Origin: Drosophila pseudoobscura
Lineage: Eukaryota > Arthropoda > Insecta > Diptera > Drosophilidae
Length of the DNA: 64,000 bases
Reading direction: 5' to 3'
Assembly: GCF_009870125.1 (NCBI RefSeq)
Contig: NC_046679.1
Span: 8,990,001-9,054,000, forward strand
In this document: positions 38,401 to 50,540 of the stretch, one piece after another
Layout of the letters: the number at the start of each line of letters is the position of its first letter
How positions within the stretch are numbered: position 1 is the stretch's first letter
Made by a program: the position numbers and the translations under genes
The notes under the pieces: generated by a model
Seen by the model: the letters and a program-made list of their open reading frames with translations, nothing else
The model's database searches: none
What the model was told of the DNA's origin: nothing

Positions 38401-41400
38401 AGTCTGGCACTGACTCTGGGCTCTATTGCCAGATCGGGCTGCAGCAGCCCGAGCCCAAACCCGAGAGCTCTGTGTGCTGACCATTGGGCCTCTGATGCGG
38501 ACGCTGACTGACTGACTGACTGACGGACTGCCTCTTGGTGTTGTTGTCCGCTCATAAATGAAACCTGTTAAATGAATGAAATAAAGTGTTATTTGCTCGA
38601 CTCACAAATGTTTCTTAGGGGCCCTCTTTGGGTTCTTTGGATTATGCGCTTCGCTGAGGTTCAAGCTGGGGATGGGTGCGTGAAGGGGGCACTCCCCAAC
38701 ATGGAATGCTGATTAAGCGATATATGGTAATCGATTAAGATTTTACTTGGCCTTAGAGCTATTTGAAATCCACTAATTCAAATTCTGTTAAGTTAATTCA
38801 ACAACCGATCAGATCTCTTGAATTTAGCACGTTTCTTTTGAGGAAACAAAAAGTGTGGCTTAAATCTTATGAGGCTATATTCAAATTTCTTCAGCAGTTC
38901 CCTAAGTCTGCCCCTAGTGACACGGTCTGGCAAGATCCATTACGATTCCATCCTATAACCCAAGGCATCACAAGTTCTATATAGGGCTTGTTTTAGGGAC
39001 TTTAAAGATTTTCTTTCATGAGAAATTCTATTAAAATTCGGAAAGGAAAAGTCAGACGAATTTGCTTAGATGCTAATAAATATGCTCGGATTTCGTTCGA
39101 TACACATTCAGTTCAAGATATATAGGGACTCTGAAACCCATCTCTCATGGCACGTTCTCTAATGCTACCCTCACGCTACCATCTCTAGAACCCATCCCAA
39201 GGCACGTTTTATAACTCGTGTGTATTTCTGTGTTCGAGTTGGTCTTCTCTTCTTCTCCTGTGTTTGCGATGTGCTCTGGTTCTTGGACTTTGGGAGCTTT
39301 ATATTTTCTCGAAGACCCGAGAGCGGGATCCGTATGAAGTTTAATTTGATTTTTTTTTTACACATATTCCTGGGTCGTCTGGTTCCTCTTCCACTTCGGC
39401 TTGGGACCTGCTATGCAGCCCCGGTCCCTGCCCCACGTATATACATATGTGTTTGTGAGTGACTTGTAAATTTTTTCGGTTTTGTTACTGGCTTTCCTGG
39501 TGTTTCTTTGGTGCGAGTATTGTTTGTGTTTGCGTACAGTAGTTGTAGCTGCATGTTTTTGTTACCTTTCGAGTTGGTCTTCAAGTTTGAGTTTTATTTT
39601 TAACTTAATTTCTTGCCCCATCCCCATACCCATCCCCATCTCCTCTCCTTTCTGACGAGGTCTGTGGACTGGCGCATGTGTAATTCATATTTTACGTACG
39701 CACAATAATTCGCCAGTTTTGCGGCCCGAACCATATAATTTGTGGCAACAACAAAAGCCAGAAAATTTTGAGCTCAAGCTGATCCATTCCATGGATGGCA
39801 TGGATGGAGCCCCGGAGACTTTGGACCCTCTCGGACTCGTATAAATGTGCGGGCTTTACATCATTTAGAGTCGCCTCGCAGACGTTTATTATTATTTCAC
39901 GAGATTTACATTTTATTGTATATGTTTTAATTTAAATTTATAACTCGTTGCTCTGCCACCAGGCCCGTTCAGACCCCTCCAGCCGTTAAGATGTTGCCTT
40001 AATTCGACAATTTAATTTGGGTTTATGCTGCCTTAATAAGGGGAGCCATAATCTGCCGCTCCGCCGAGGGCTCCCCTAAAGGGCGCATTTTGTTTGACTT
40101 ATGTGAAATGAGGAAGCTATGTATGAGGCCCGGCTTTTGGCTGGGCGTGGCTCCAAGACTTAAGCTCTGCAATTTTCAGATTTTTTGTTTTTGCTGGTGA
40201 AACCATTTGCATTTGATTGGAAGTTAATTCCGGTTGTTTTCGTAACAAAATTCGGGTCACAAGAGTGGGGTTGTTTGGGGCATAAAAACAAAAGGGAGGT
40301 CTCGATTTCTTATAGAGTAGGTTTGGAAACGAGTGGAGTAACGACTTCCGTTCAAAAATTTTATGTTTAAACGATGTGGCATTAAGTATTTTTAAAGGGA
40401 TTTCTTCGGTTTCTACAGTGAAAGCTCTTGATACGGGCAGATCCCTTGGGCGGATCACTGAACCTAAGAACACCTTTTCCCCTGGTCACAAGGTAAAGTC
40501 TTTACCATCCCAAAAAAAACACGAGAAGTCTATATTCTTAAAAGATAAATTCTCTTATTTCACAATACTGAGAAATTGCTTGATGGAAAATAACTCCTTC
40601 GTTGATTTCTTCATCATCAGAACCTTCACTATAGGAAATGACCATCAATAGCCACACCTATAATTCCTTCAGTTTTTGATTAAAATGTGTATACAAATTG
40701 TAACGAATTTATAGAACTTATGGGGTTTAGATTCTCCTTTCGATTCGGTGTGGGACAAAGGGCTTTAACGCGGCGCCAAAACCATTTAGTTCCAGTTGGT
40801 AGCCAGACACAAGGTTGTGGCCGCAACAATTTCTAACCAAGAAATGGACATGGACTTGGATGAGTAATGCGGACCGCTTACATTTTGTTCCCATGAAGAA
40901 AAATATTTAATTTGATTGCGGTTTTTATGTCTTCATTAGCAAAATGCTGGAAAAGTAATAAATTAGAGATTTGGGCTTCGCGGGACGGGACTCTCGGATC
41001 TTGAATCGCTTAAAACCGGAGGCTGGAGAGAGGGTTTGGCCAAGAGTCTGTTGGGGGCTGGTTTCTGGTTGTGTATTTTCATATTATTTTCGGTGTTTGG
41101 CCATGTAATGCGCCGTGGACCATGCATGAAGATTAACACTTGATTAATGAACTCGATTATTCATAATTTGTTGTTGCTCTTCTACTCTTCTACTCTTTGC
41201 TCATTCTTTTTCTGTCTGCCGGCTGGCTGCTGTCGGCTGTCGGCTGCTTACAAATAATTGAAACATTTTGCGGCTGCTGCGACTGCTTGGGGCACATTCA
41301 ATGCTAATGCAACTTCGATTTCAAGATCATTAAGCGCTACATGGACATGTACATGCGCTTCCTTTGGCTGCCATTATTGATGATTCCAGCTCCAGCCACA

Positions 41401-43152
41401 GTTTCAGCCTCGTCTGCGACTCCAAGAACTCCACAAACACAATCACACACTTGGAGTGGCACGCACCTGTGTGCGTGTTAGCTGCACATTTGAGGTACGC
41501 AACTCGTCAATCAGTTGACCATGTGCAACCGGTTTGTGCCCCACTTCCAGTTAACTCTTCACTCGATTGATTTCATCCATACCCTTGGCCTGGAGTTAGA
41601 TCTGCTTGTCGGGGTGCTTTGCATGGAAAGATTCTTAGGAAACAGATCTGAAATTAGAGATTGGTAGCAGGTGTTTCATTCATATAGATCTTATTTACCT
41701 AAAAGTATTCTTAAACTACGATCTATTCGGGTTCAAACTCTATTGGTTTGATTTTGCGTGGATAAATATGGAGTAGAAGTATCTTAAAGGACTTTGGGGG
41801 AATATTTGATCTAGGAATTTACAAAAAGCCATATCCAATCTCTTTACATATTTTAAGGCAATTTAAACATAGCCAAGGATATTTCATACTCTTATTAAAT
41901 AACAATGCCTCTATAAAGAGACCTTCTTTTATACCTTTAAATTGAATACTAAATTCTTTTCTTTATTTATTATAATTAATCTGAATGAATTCTAAACCGA
42001 AGACAAGTAATTTTTCTTAGTTTCAATTATTGAAAGAGTTTTTTTTACAATATTCTGTACATACATAGATTACATTTGTATTCTGCAGAAAGACCTCGTT
42101 CCTTTATTTTCCCCAGAACCTTTCCATCTTTAATCTGAAACTTTGTTAAGCAAATGCCCATAAAATTCGACTTAAAATCTCTGAAAAACATTCAGAAAAT
42201 CCTTTATAGCTCTCCTCTCTTTCGGAAAGATCATACACTCTTCGTGTTGTACCAATTACCAATCTGAACTGTCGTTTGCACTTTTTTCCTTGGGGTTTTT
42301 TTTATTCTTTATTTTATCTGATTATCTAAGCATGTGTTGATTTTTCCTGGACACAGCGGCACAGCGCTTTTCCAACTGTCAACGGCGCACAGCCGTCGCG
42401 TCGAATGATTTGCAGATTCTGTTTGACAGTTGGTCCGGTTTTTCATTAATGAACATGAGCACCGAGCGACCAGACCCAAGGATGGTCCACTGCGATGGGG
42501 AGAGTGGGATGTTGGGGAGTGAGGATCGGGAGGAGAACACACGCACTGCAGTCAAGGGGATGCATGCGTTCGTTTTTGATTTATGAATCGGGAAAAGGTG
42601 GGGGCACAAATGGGGTTTACGAATGGAATGGTATTGGTGGCCGACTAGAATCGGGCATACGAATCTTTTCTGTTTCGTTTCGCTTCGGTTTCGGGCTGCG
42701 GCTTGTTCTGGGGCTGGGGCTGCTCCCCCAAGGTAACCCTAATGAAGATAATTTATTATGCGATGCCGTTTAATTAAAATCAGATAACCCAACCGAACCG
42801 ACCAGCGAGCCAGCGATCTTTCGCTGTCTGTTAAACTCAACTCAAGTCAGTTCCAACTCCTTCAAAATGCATACAGAGTCGTAGACATCGGCATTCCCAG
42901 ACCCCATCTCCATCTCCAGCTTCAGCGTCAGCTTCAGCTAAATCCCCAGACCTGAATGTGGATGTGGATCCCGCTTGGGCTCTGCCGAAATGTGGCTGCT
43001 GTTTGCTGGTGTGTTCTTGTTGTTACTCTTTTGTTAATTTCCCAGGCGCATGGCGCAGGCGCAGGCGCAGGGCCAGACACAACCAAACAACCAGATTTCG
43101 CGTTAAGTTCAACAACTTTTGGGGCAACAAAGTTGTTGCGGTCAACGTTGGG

Positions 43153-43209
43153 GATGTGGATGTGGATGTGGATGTCGTCGTCTCCATCGTCATCGTCATC
43201 GTCATCGTC
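43153..43209. repeat. GATGTG and CATCGT hexamer runs
   Basis: Four GATGTG units followed by CGTCGT and four CATCGT units. Confidence 0.9.
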
Positions 43210-45753
43210 GCCGGTGGCAGCTGTTTGGGACCATGCATGATTGGTATTGGTTCTTTATCAGGATCTTGTTTAGGCCATCTCGGTGCTTTGTTGATTTTGA
43301 CTTTGACTTTTAATGCCGGTCGGCCTTCCTCCTGGCCGACTGGCCCGGCCTGCCTGCCTTCCCTGCCTTCTTCTTCTTATCAACAAGATCAGTCCGAGTT
43401 TCACTTTTGTTCTCCGCTTATCCTCCGTTTTATCCATTTTGCCTTTGGCTTCATCTCCGTTTATCGTTGTTGTTGTTTCGCTTTGATATGCAAATGATTT
43501 TTAATTGTGTGCCCGCGCGGTCCATCTGTAGCCTTGTTAAGACTGAAGAAATCTCTATTTAAATGCTCATCGAAATGTCATTAAGGAGTTCTCCTTCCAC
43601 TCCTTTCGATCGCTGCCCCCTCATCCTCATTGGAATGCCACACAAGAGGCGCTGTTGTATGAGTCAGAATATAAGCGGCAGGAAAGCTTTGTGAAGGGAG
43701 ACCCATAGCGTTTTTGCTTTTGGGAAGCTCATCTCATTACCGTTCCAATTTGGGTATATGATCCGGTTAAAGGGACCTTCGTAATTAGAGCAAATAGCAA
43801 AGCATTGTAACACTTTCCTTGTGGCTTTTGGGGGTTTTCTCCATTTCCGAATCGGTGGGCGGAGCACCACCATATCAAACTCTTAAGAGAACCCAGCGGC
43901 AAAGAGCGCCTCCAGCGATGCGGGGCTTGAAAGAGAATCGACTAGCAATAGGAAACCAAAGAGAAAGAGAGCGCTTGACTGCAGAGCTATTTGTATAGTA
44001 AGAGAGCTTTATAGAAAGAGAAGCAAATGAAAGAGAGTCATAGAGCCAACAACAATTTCCCGTAATTAAGACCCGAAGCTCACCAGGCAGGTGCAACTGT
44101 GCCCAGTTTGAAAGCCACTGGCCCGTTCAACCGTGGCATCAAGTTTCCTTCCAGGGGCTTTTCCTATATATGAACGTAGCGCTGTCATAAATCAAAGCCG
44201 AGAGTGTGAAATTTTTTCGCCATCTGGCCCGGCTTCTTAAGGCCCGGGCCGACTTCATTAATATTTTCTAGCCGCGTTTCGTGTGCAATGTGTGTCGGTC
44301 GGCTCGGACGATCGGCCCGATCGCATTTTTAGCCATTTATGACTTAATTTCAATTACACGCATTTGGCCAAAAATATTTGTTGCCACTTTGCGGGTAATT
44401 AAAATGGCAACACGTGCACGACGACAGCACCAGCTCAAAAATGCTCTTGACAGTCGATGATGTGGATGCTGGAAAATGGAGCCGCTGTGGGGTCAAGGGC
44501 TGGGGATTTGGTGTATTTTGTATTATCTATGTGGGGAAATAAGTTCAGATCTGTTGAAATAAAACCTTTTTTAAGGGAAAGTTCCAAATCTTGAGTTTGG
44601 TCTGATCTTATGCAAAACCTAAATGATTCTCCCACTATATTTAGCCAATTAATATTAAGAGGGCCCCTATTCTAGGTCAAAAAAATACTTCAAAGAACTG
44701 AGTCCCTCTTGAAAATCTCAAAGGAAAGATTTTGAGAACCTCTCGACTCGTAACTTTGGAAAAAATTTCCCAGCATACAGCATAAATAATTGCAATGCAA
44801 ACGGAGCTTGATTAATTGATAAAGCCAAAGTTAATCATGGCCCCTGGCAATAATCACAATCGGAGCTGGTGGCATGCCTCATGGGTAAGCATATGACACA
44901 CATTTGTTCCGTTCCGATCCGTTCCTGTGCTCAATCTGTCCGATCTGTCCGATGGCGCACCTTGCGGCACGTCTCCCAGCAAGGTGCAACGACTGGCAGA
45001 CCGAACAACGCCCCAAGAAGCCCTGTGTACCTGTGCCGGGGAGCTGGTCTGGAGCGGGAGCGGCAGTGGCAGTGGCAGAGGCGGCATCGATTTTAGAAAG
45101 TCCGCTGGGTATTAAAACGGTAAAGCCAGAGCCATTTCCTTTTGCCCACCAAGAGAAGCCGTAACAGGAGCAGCAGGAGCAGGAAAAGCCCAGACTCGAA
45201 ACCTCTTGAAATCCAAAGCCTATATATAACTCGGTGGCATCGGTGGCAGCGGCAGCATAAATTTCATTGCAGACATTTGGCCTTTTATTAATTGTTTGAC
45301 GGCGCCCGTGCCCATGACACCCCCCACCCCACCCCACCCGACTCCTTGCCCCAGCGCTGCAGCCCCAAGAACCCAAAACTGCAACTGCAACTACATTTTC
45401 CTCTCTCAGGCCCCGCTCTGGGCGTGATGAGAAATTTAATATTGGCAAACGGATAAAACCGCCAGATAATTATACATTTTGAGTGGCCAAAGCCAAAGCC
45501 AGTCTCTGGCTCGGACTTCGACTTCGACGTCTCTCCCTCCCCACCACTCCACCGCCACCGCCACCGCCAGCTCCAGCTTCGAGTCAGTCTTTGGCTTGGG
45601 CTTTAGCTTTACAGTTCATGCGGCTCATGATAGTATAAGATTTCATTTCATTAAAGTGCATCACGACGGACGACGGACGGCAGGCGGAATCAATGAGCGG
45701 CGGCGGCTACATAGTTGTTGCCTTGCCCCCCCAACCACCAACCACCACCCTGC

Positions 45754-45816
45754 TCCCAATCCCAATCCCAGTCCCAAACACAAACCCAAACCCAAACCCA
45801 ATCCTCATCCCATTCC
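45754..45816. repeat. CAATCC/CAAACC hexamer-rich run
   Basis: Imperfect tandem hexamers CAATCC, CAGTCC and CAAACC. Confidence 0.85.
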
Positions 45817-47680
45817 CTGCTAGCTACCAGCCAGGCAGCAGCAGACCATCCAACCCGACTCAACCTACCTTACTTACTCGTACTTTTCTTCTTATTGGCA
45901 GATTACGACGGCGGGGTGGCCAGGCGGTAAGGCCTGGCCAACTTATAATCAAATCCGATAAAAAATTTCATTATTGCTCCACAGCAGCAGCATCAGCAGC
46001 AGCGGCAGCCGAAGCAGCAGCAATACCCGACATGAAAGAAAGAAAGGCTTCGGGTCTGCCGAAGCTTTGGACACCCTTTGTAGATCGGTTCATACAAAAG
46101 AATATCAGATATGACTTGGATGATATTTAAAAAGAAGGTATACATATATGTACAGAGATCCGATCCAGAACCGCATGGGATTTCCATCTTCCTTTATTAA
46201 AATTTTTCTTAGGCTACAAAGAGCTGGATGATATATTCCAGACACCCAATTGATTTAAAAAAGTGGCTTTAAAATAATAGAATTTGTATAAAATAAAACC
46301 CAATGTGTGAAAGCCATTTAAATGCTTGTCATTATCCATTTCTAAATAAATATCTTTATATATTAGAAGCCTTTGAAAATCGATCTTAAACATGATCCAA
46401 GGCTCATGCTTTCTTCTCAGAATACAGCTCATGAGCACACAAGGAACCAGCATAAGGAAAGGTATCTGCCAGAGAAAGCTATATAGCATTCCTCTGCTAT
46501 AACTTCTCTACCTCTGACACACATCCTGGCCAAGTCCTTATACCCTTTTGGCGAGTGTATAGGCAACAGCCATAACTGTTTTACAGGTAATTTCGCTGTT
46601 GTTGGTACGAGTATGATTGTTGCTGGCTGCACTTAATTTTCGCATGCGCACTGAAACCGAGCCGGACTCATGATCGCGATTTCTTGATCTTCCGTCTTCC
46701 CGTTCTGCCGCCACCACATCCCCGAGCCCCCGAGCCCCAGGCCCCCGCCCACAGCCCACAGCCCCTCCTGCTCCTGTTTCGTGTGCGGACTCCATTTTGT
46801 GTGCCCGGGGCGCTTTGGTTCTCAGCCAACTCCAATGGCCACTGGAGGTCAGCACGGTCCAAAGGAATAGAAGAGCAGCCACAGCTTTTGATTCGAAATG
46901 GCAATCTCTGGCCTATCGCTGGGGCCACATAAATTGGGACGTGATTATGAAATAATTGCAATTCTGTACTTTGGACTTGCGCAACTCTTGCCGCAGACCC
47001 GCAGACAGAAGGCAATCAGTTGGCTCCGCTGGCATCCATTCTGCACCTTGGGGAGCCCTGAAGCACTGCAGCAACACTGAGAGCTCTGCGGCAGGGAGCA
47101 CCACTTCAAACGGGAGCAAGTGACAGGCGACAGATGATTGTGATGGCGAAGCAGCAGCCAGAGAAATCAAAGAAAATCGCAGAGGGAAAAAACCGGCATT
47201 CATTCATTACATTTGAGGGCAGGAGGGGGATCGGATCTGTTCGCGATGCCATGACAAATTCCATGACAACACCTGATGCCCGAGCAAAGAACTCCCTCAA
47301 CTCATTTGCATGTGGAGCCCGAGGCCGGTGCTACCTGTGGCTCCTGCTGCTCCCGCTCCCGCTCCTGCTCCTGCTCCTCTTTCAACATATGCAAATTAAA
47401 TATAATTTCAACACTCGCATTTTTGTTGGTTCTTCTGGCCATGGGGGCATGGATGGGGAGCTCCTTCCTCGGCCCTGCCTTACGGCCATAATTTACATGA
47501 GGTTAACACGCAAGCAAACAGCCACAAACAACAACAAAGAACCGGCCTTGATTATCTGCTGAAAATCGAATGCACGCACATGCCCCGGGATCGGGAAGAG
47601 TGGAGTGGGGAAGATGCTGCGTTTGGTGGGGGGTGGAGGGGGTACTGCAGCCGAAAAGGAAGTCAAGTTTGAAAAGGCTG

Positions 47681-47699
47681 AAAGAAAGAAAGAAAGAAA
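47681..47699. repeat. (GAAA)n tetramer run
   Basis: Between four and five GAAA units. Confidence 0.9.
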
Positions 47700-47932
47700 T
47701 TCTATTACAATGTTGAAATATTGCCAAATCATGGCTCTGAAGTAAATAAATTTCCACGCCACCGCTCACCATGACCGCCTGAACTTCTGTCGTTGATGCA
47801 GATGCAGATGGAGCTGGAGTTTGAGCTGAAGCTGATGCTGAAGCAAAGGCCGGTGGTGCTCCGCTCCATCTTCAGATGGTGGCGCGACGGAGGCACAGGA
47901 GCAGGCCCGGCAGCTAAAAGTCCCTGGCCGTG

Positions 47933-47940
47933 TATAAATA
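47933..47940 (+). promoter_or_regulatory. Possible orphan TATA box
   Basis: TATAAATA lies in an otherwise G/C-rich context, followed by more G/C-rich DNA. No plus-strand gene follows, so it may be chance or belong to a non-coding transcript. Confidence 0.15.
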
Positions 47941-48491
47941 AGTAACCTGAGCTGCGCAACACGTTGCCTGACAGGGGCCCCAAAAACGGCACACAGCGTC
48001 GTCTCGTCTCACCTTGCCCCGCCGCGCCACGCCGCTCCGCGCCTCAGCACAGCACTGCACACCACGAGTCGGATTGGATCGGATCGAATCGCGAGGGAAG
48101 AACGCGGTGCGGAACCCGTTTAGATGCAGCCGCAGAAGCAGCAGCAGAAGCTCTGTGTCTCGGGCCGCCCTCCCGGCTCTCTGCGGCTAGGGGCATTTTG
48201 ATTTATAAGCGATTTATGCACTTTGCCGCTAAGGTGGGAGTCGGATCGGAGTCCTCCACTTGACCGAATTCATGCGAGTGCCTGCCTGAACAAAGTTTAT
48301 TCTCTCATGTAAGAAAATATTTATACTTTACATAGCCTCGTGAGGCATTGAGTTTTGGATTTACTTGGGCGCTGGGCGCATTCATTCACATGATTCAATT
48401 GGAAAGCATTTGAAGTGTGTTAACAGTCCCCCGCCTTATCACCGAGACGTCCGTCTTATCTCCGCAGAGTCAACAATGGGGGATGTTTTAT

Positions 48492-49186
48492 CTAAACCGT
48501 AACGGGTGCCTTGTTGGCAAAGAACCATAAAAGGCCCATCAGGCAGCTGGGCGGACTGTTGTTCACAGCTCCTTTCTGCAGCATGCGTTTGGCCTCGTCC
48601 AGGGAGAGCTCCACGACCTCAATAATTTCATCGTCCACACCGCCGCCGCTGTTGGCCTTATCGGCGTCGGACACCTCGCAGTAGTACATGGCCTGTTTGG
48701 CACCCGAAGCACCCACACCAGATCTGCAAGAGATAAAAAGATCATAAGTAAGCTTCGGCTGTCATATGTCCCACCTACTTACCTATAAACCATGACCTCT
48801 TCGATGCGCTCCACGGGCACATCGAAGCCGCACTCCTCGAGAACCTCCTCCCGTGCAATTTCAACCCAGCTCTTCGATTTGTCCACAATCCCAGCGCACA
48901 GCTCCAAGGTCACACCAATTGAGGGCGGAAATGCCTGGAGGTCGACATTATCAAAGTTCCCCTGCTCGCTGGCGATGACACCGTGGTACACCGCCGGACG
49001 GAACTGGCGCACTAGCACCAGCTTCTGTCGCGTTGAGTTGTACAAAATGATTGCCACGCTATCGTGCACTTTGAGCAGGTCCCAGTTCTTCTCCACGCCA
49101 TTCTGGATGTAGTACATACGAAATGGCTTCACATAGGGGGAGTCAGCGGGCAGCGGACCCAACCAGATCTTCGATACGTTTTCCAT
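48492..49186 (-). CDS. NUDT14-like Nudix hydrolase A (UDP-sugar / ADP-ribose diphosphatase family)
   Basis: Exons on the minus strand are 48783-49186 and 48492-48723, with a 59-bp GT-AG intron splitting an Arg codon; 211 aa, close to human NUDT14. The family hydrolyses UDP-glucose to glucose-1-phosphate and UMP, and ADP-ribose. Visible family features are KVHDSVAIILYN, VRQFRPAVY, TLELCAGIVD and SGVGASGAKQAMYYCEV. The Nudix box spans residues 99-121: catalytic Glu114, Glu117 and Glu118 are present, but the box Glu after G-x5 is Lys105 and the Arg of the RE pair is Glu113. I chose the start MENVSKIW at 49186. An in-frame ATG at 49297 (MFDSDL) would add 37 residues, but it overlaps a motif 1 promoter element, which argues against it. 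Gene B lies 135 bp upstream on the same strand. Confidence 0.93.
48724..48782 (-). other. 59-bp intron of Nudix gene A
   Basis: The donor is GTAAGTAG at 48782 downward and the acceptor CTTGCAG is above 48723. The paralogue B has no intron at the same Arg-Ser junction. Confidence 0.9.
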
Positions 49187-49296
49187 GGTGTTAAAAATAT
49201 ATTTTCCGGGAGACAGCTGATGCCCAGCACCCAACAACAACAAAAGCTTATGGCAGTTGCGAGCAAGCTTTATGACATTTAAATCCGAATCGAACA

Positions 49297-49307
49297 TGGT
49301 CACACTG
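49297..49307. promoter_or_regulatory. Ohler motif 1 (M1BP-type) element, promoter of Nudix gene A
   Basis: TGGTCACACTG matches YGGTCACACTR exactly on the plus strand. It sits 111 bp upstream of the chosen ATG of gene A and only 15 bp beyond the stop codon of gene B. Confidence 0.6.
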
Positions 49308-49321
49308 ATATTTGATTGTCG

Positions 49322-50032
49322 TTACGAAGATTTTGGAGCTTTATTGAGCAGAAACCACATCACGCCCACCAGCAGCGCCGGTCCGCCGTTTGTTGTCATC
49401 CCTGTTTTGACCAGCTCCCTAGCCTCATCCAGCGACAGCTCCACGACCTGTATTACCTCCTTGTCTACTCCACCGCCCGCGGATACTCTCTGTTCATCGC
49501 ACACCTCGCAATAGAACAATGCCTGCGCGCCGCTTGAAATTCCTACGCCAGATCTGTAGTGAAAAATCGGCTGTATGCTGTCGGTGGGTACATCGTAGCC
49601 ACATTCCTCGAGAATCTCTTCCCGTGCTATATTCTTCAGACTTTGGTCCTTATCGACTTGGCCCGCACACAGCTCCAGCGTGATGCCCAGCTCCGGCGGA
49701 AACTTTTGCAGATCCACATCCCCTTTGGTGATTGGCTGTTTACGGCTCAGCTGAGCTTGGTAAACTGCAGCTCTAAACTGCCGTACAAAAATTAATTTGT
49801 CCCGAGACTTGTTGTATAAAACCACCAAGACACCGTCAAGAACTTTCACAATGTGCGTCTCCTTCTTCATCTCGTTTTCCAGGTAAAGAACGCAGCATGG
49901 CTTAATCCATTGGGATTTCGCGGGCAGTGGAGAAAACCAAATTCTCGTAATATTACTCAGTCGACCAAAGGCAGACTTCTTTGCATCAAAACAACAGACT
50001 CTGCGCAGTCCTCCTCTAAAGAATTTAAGCAT
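49322..50032 (-). CDS. NUDT14-like Nudix hydrolase B, intronless
   Basis: This is a single 236-aa open frame in tandem with gene A and clearly paralogous: shared IWLGPLP/IWFSPLP, LVRQFRPAVY/FVRQFRAAVY, TLELCAG, AREEVLEECG/AREEILEECG and GGGVD. The Nudix box covers residues 124-146 with catalytic Glu139, Glu142 and Glu143; the first box Glu is Gln130 and the RE Arg is Glu138, as in A. The N-terminus (MLKFFRGGLRRVCCFDAKKS) is Arg/Lys-rich without acids before residue 16, which could be a mitochondrial presequence; gene A lacks it if it starts at MENV. The likely role is hydrolysis of nucleoside diphosphate sugars; substrate is not evident from sequence. It is divergent from Pdhb, 714 bp apart. 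Confidence 0.9.
   Translation of the reverse strand: MLKFFRGGLRRVCCFDAKKSAFGRLSNITRIWFSPLPAKSQWIKPCCVLYLENEMKKETHIVKVLDGVLVVLYNKSRDKLIFVRQFRAAVYQAQLSRKQPITKGDVDLQKFPPELGITLELCAGQVDKDQSLKNIAREEILEECGYDVPTDSIQPIFHYRSGVGISSGAQALFYCEVCDEQRVSAGGGVDKEVIQVVELSLDEARELVKTGMTTNGGPALLVGVMWFLLNKAPKSS
49340..49345 (-). terminator. Poly(A) signal inside the Nudix B reading frame
   Basis: The minus strand reads AATAAA across the Asn-Lys codons of LLNKAP, 6 codons before the stop. Cleavage 10-30 nt further would fall at or just after the stop codon, giving almost no 3' UTR. I see no better signal before gene A begins. Confidence 0.4.
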
Positions 50033-50108
50033 ATTTTAAAACAGAAAAGAAACAAAAATCAGTGGTAAAAACGACATAATTTGAAATAGTTCTAGGATAA
50101 AGATATAT

Positions 50109-50128
50109 AGAAATATACCAAAATATAC
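50109..50128 (-). promoter_or_regulatory. Motif 6 element (Nudix B side of 20-bp inverted repeat)
   Basis: On the minus strand it reads GTATATTTTGGTATATTTCT, containing KTYRGTATWTTT. It lies about 80 bp upstream of the Nudix B start codon, in that gene's orientation. Confidence 0.55.
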
Positions 50129-50540
50129 GGTCTCATTTTACAAATATACCCTATGAAAACAAAACAATTTGGTTAACGGAATATCAAAGTCGCGGATATG
50201 GTTTCCAATAGTTCGCGGGAGAACGATTAACCCATTGCAAGCCACGGGGGTATTTTAATATTCCACCGAATATATTGACAATTGAATCATTTTATCGCAG
50301 TTCAGGTGAAAGATATCAATGTTTTTCTTGTAAGTAAAAAGGAAGGGCAGGATTTATCTCGAAGAAGAACTATTTAAATAGAGGGGGACGAGAGGTATTT
50401 AAAATAAACCAGTCAAGAAGAAAAAGGGTTCATTAATTGGATACAATTTTGTGGGCAGGGACGTAGTGTCATAATCGAGAAATATGTATAAAAGAACTTG
50501 ATTCGTCAGTATACTTCCGGTACATTTTCGACATGAGGCT

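Larger units (their letters stand above)
31381..42350. other. Gene-free upstream block C
   Basis: No coding exon is supported. AT-rich blocks lie at about 31390-31970, 33480-33770, 35090-35760, 38700-39120, 40370-40740 and 41600-42300, and G/C-richer DNA with simple repeats separates them. It contains a hairpin (35115-35137), a (CT)n microsatellite (37618-37641) and the second 27-bp inverted-repeat copy (38374-38400), which includes an exact Su(H) match at 38385-38392. Confidence 0.5.
42351..48290. other. Gene-free upstream block D
   Basis: No coding exon is supported between about 42.3 kb and the Nudix genes. The block holds GATGTG and CATCGT runs (43153-43209), CAAACC/CAATCC runs (45754-45816), CTCCTG/CTCCCG runs (47340-47385), a (GAAA)n run (47681-47699) and a G/C-rich patch (47960-48200). 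AT-rich blocks lie at about 44480-44770 and 46040-46520. The boundary between Ser regulatory DNA and the next domain may lie here. Confidence 0.45.

Noticed and set aside
49187..49303. Longer start for Nudix A at 49297
   Set aside because: The ATG lies inside the motif 1 promoter element and the added residues do not resemble family N-termini; MENVSKIW fits family length. Still possible if transcription starts further upstream.
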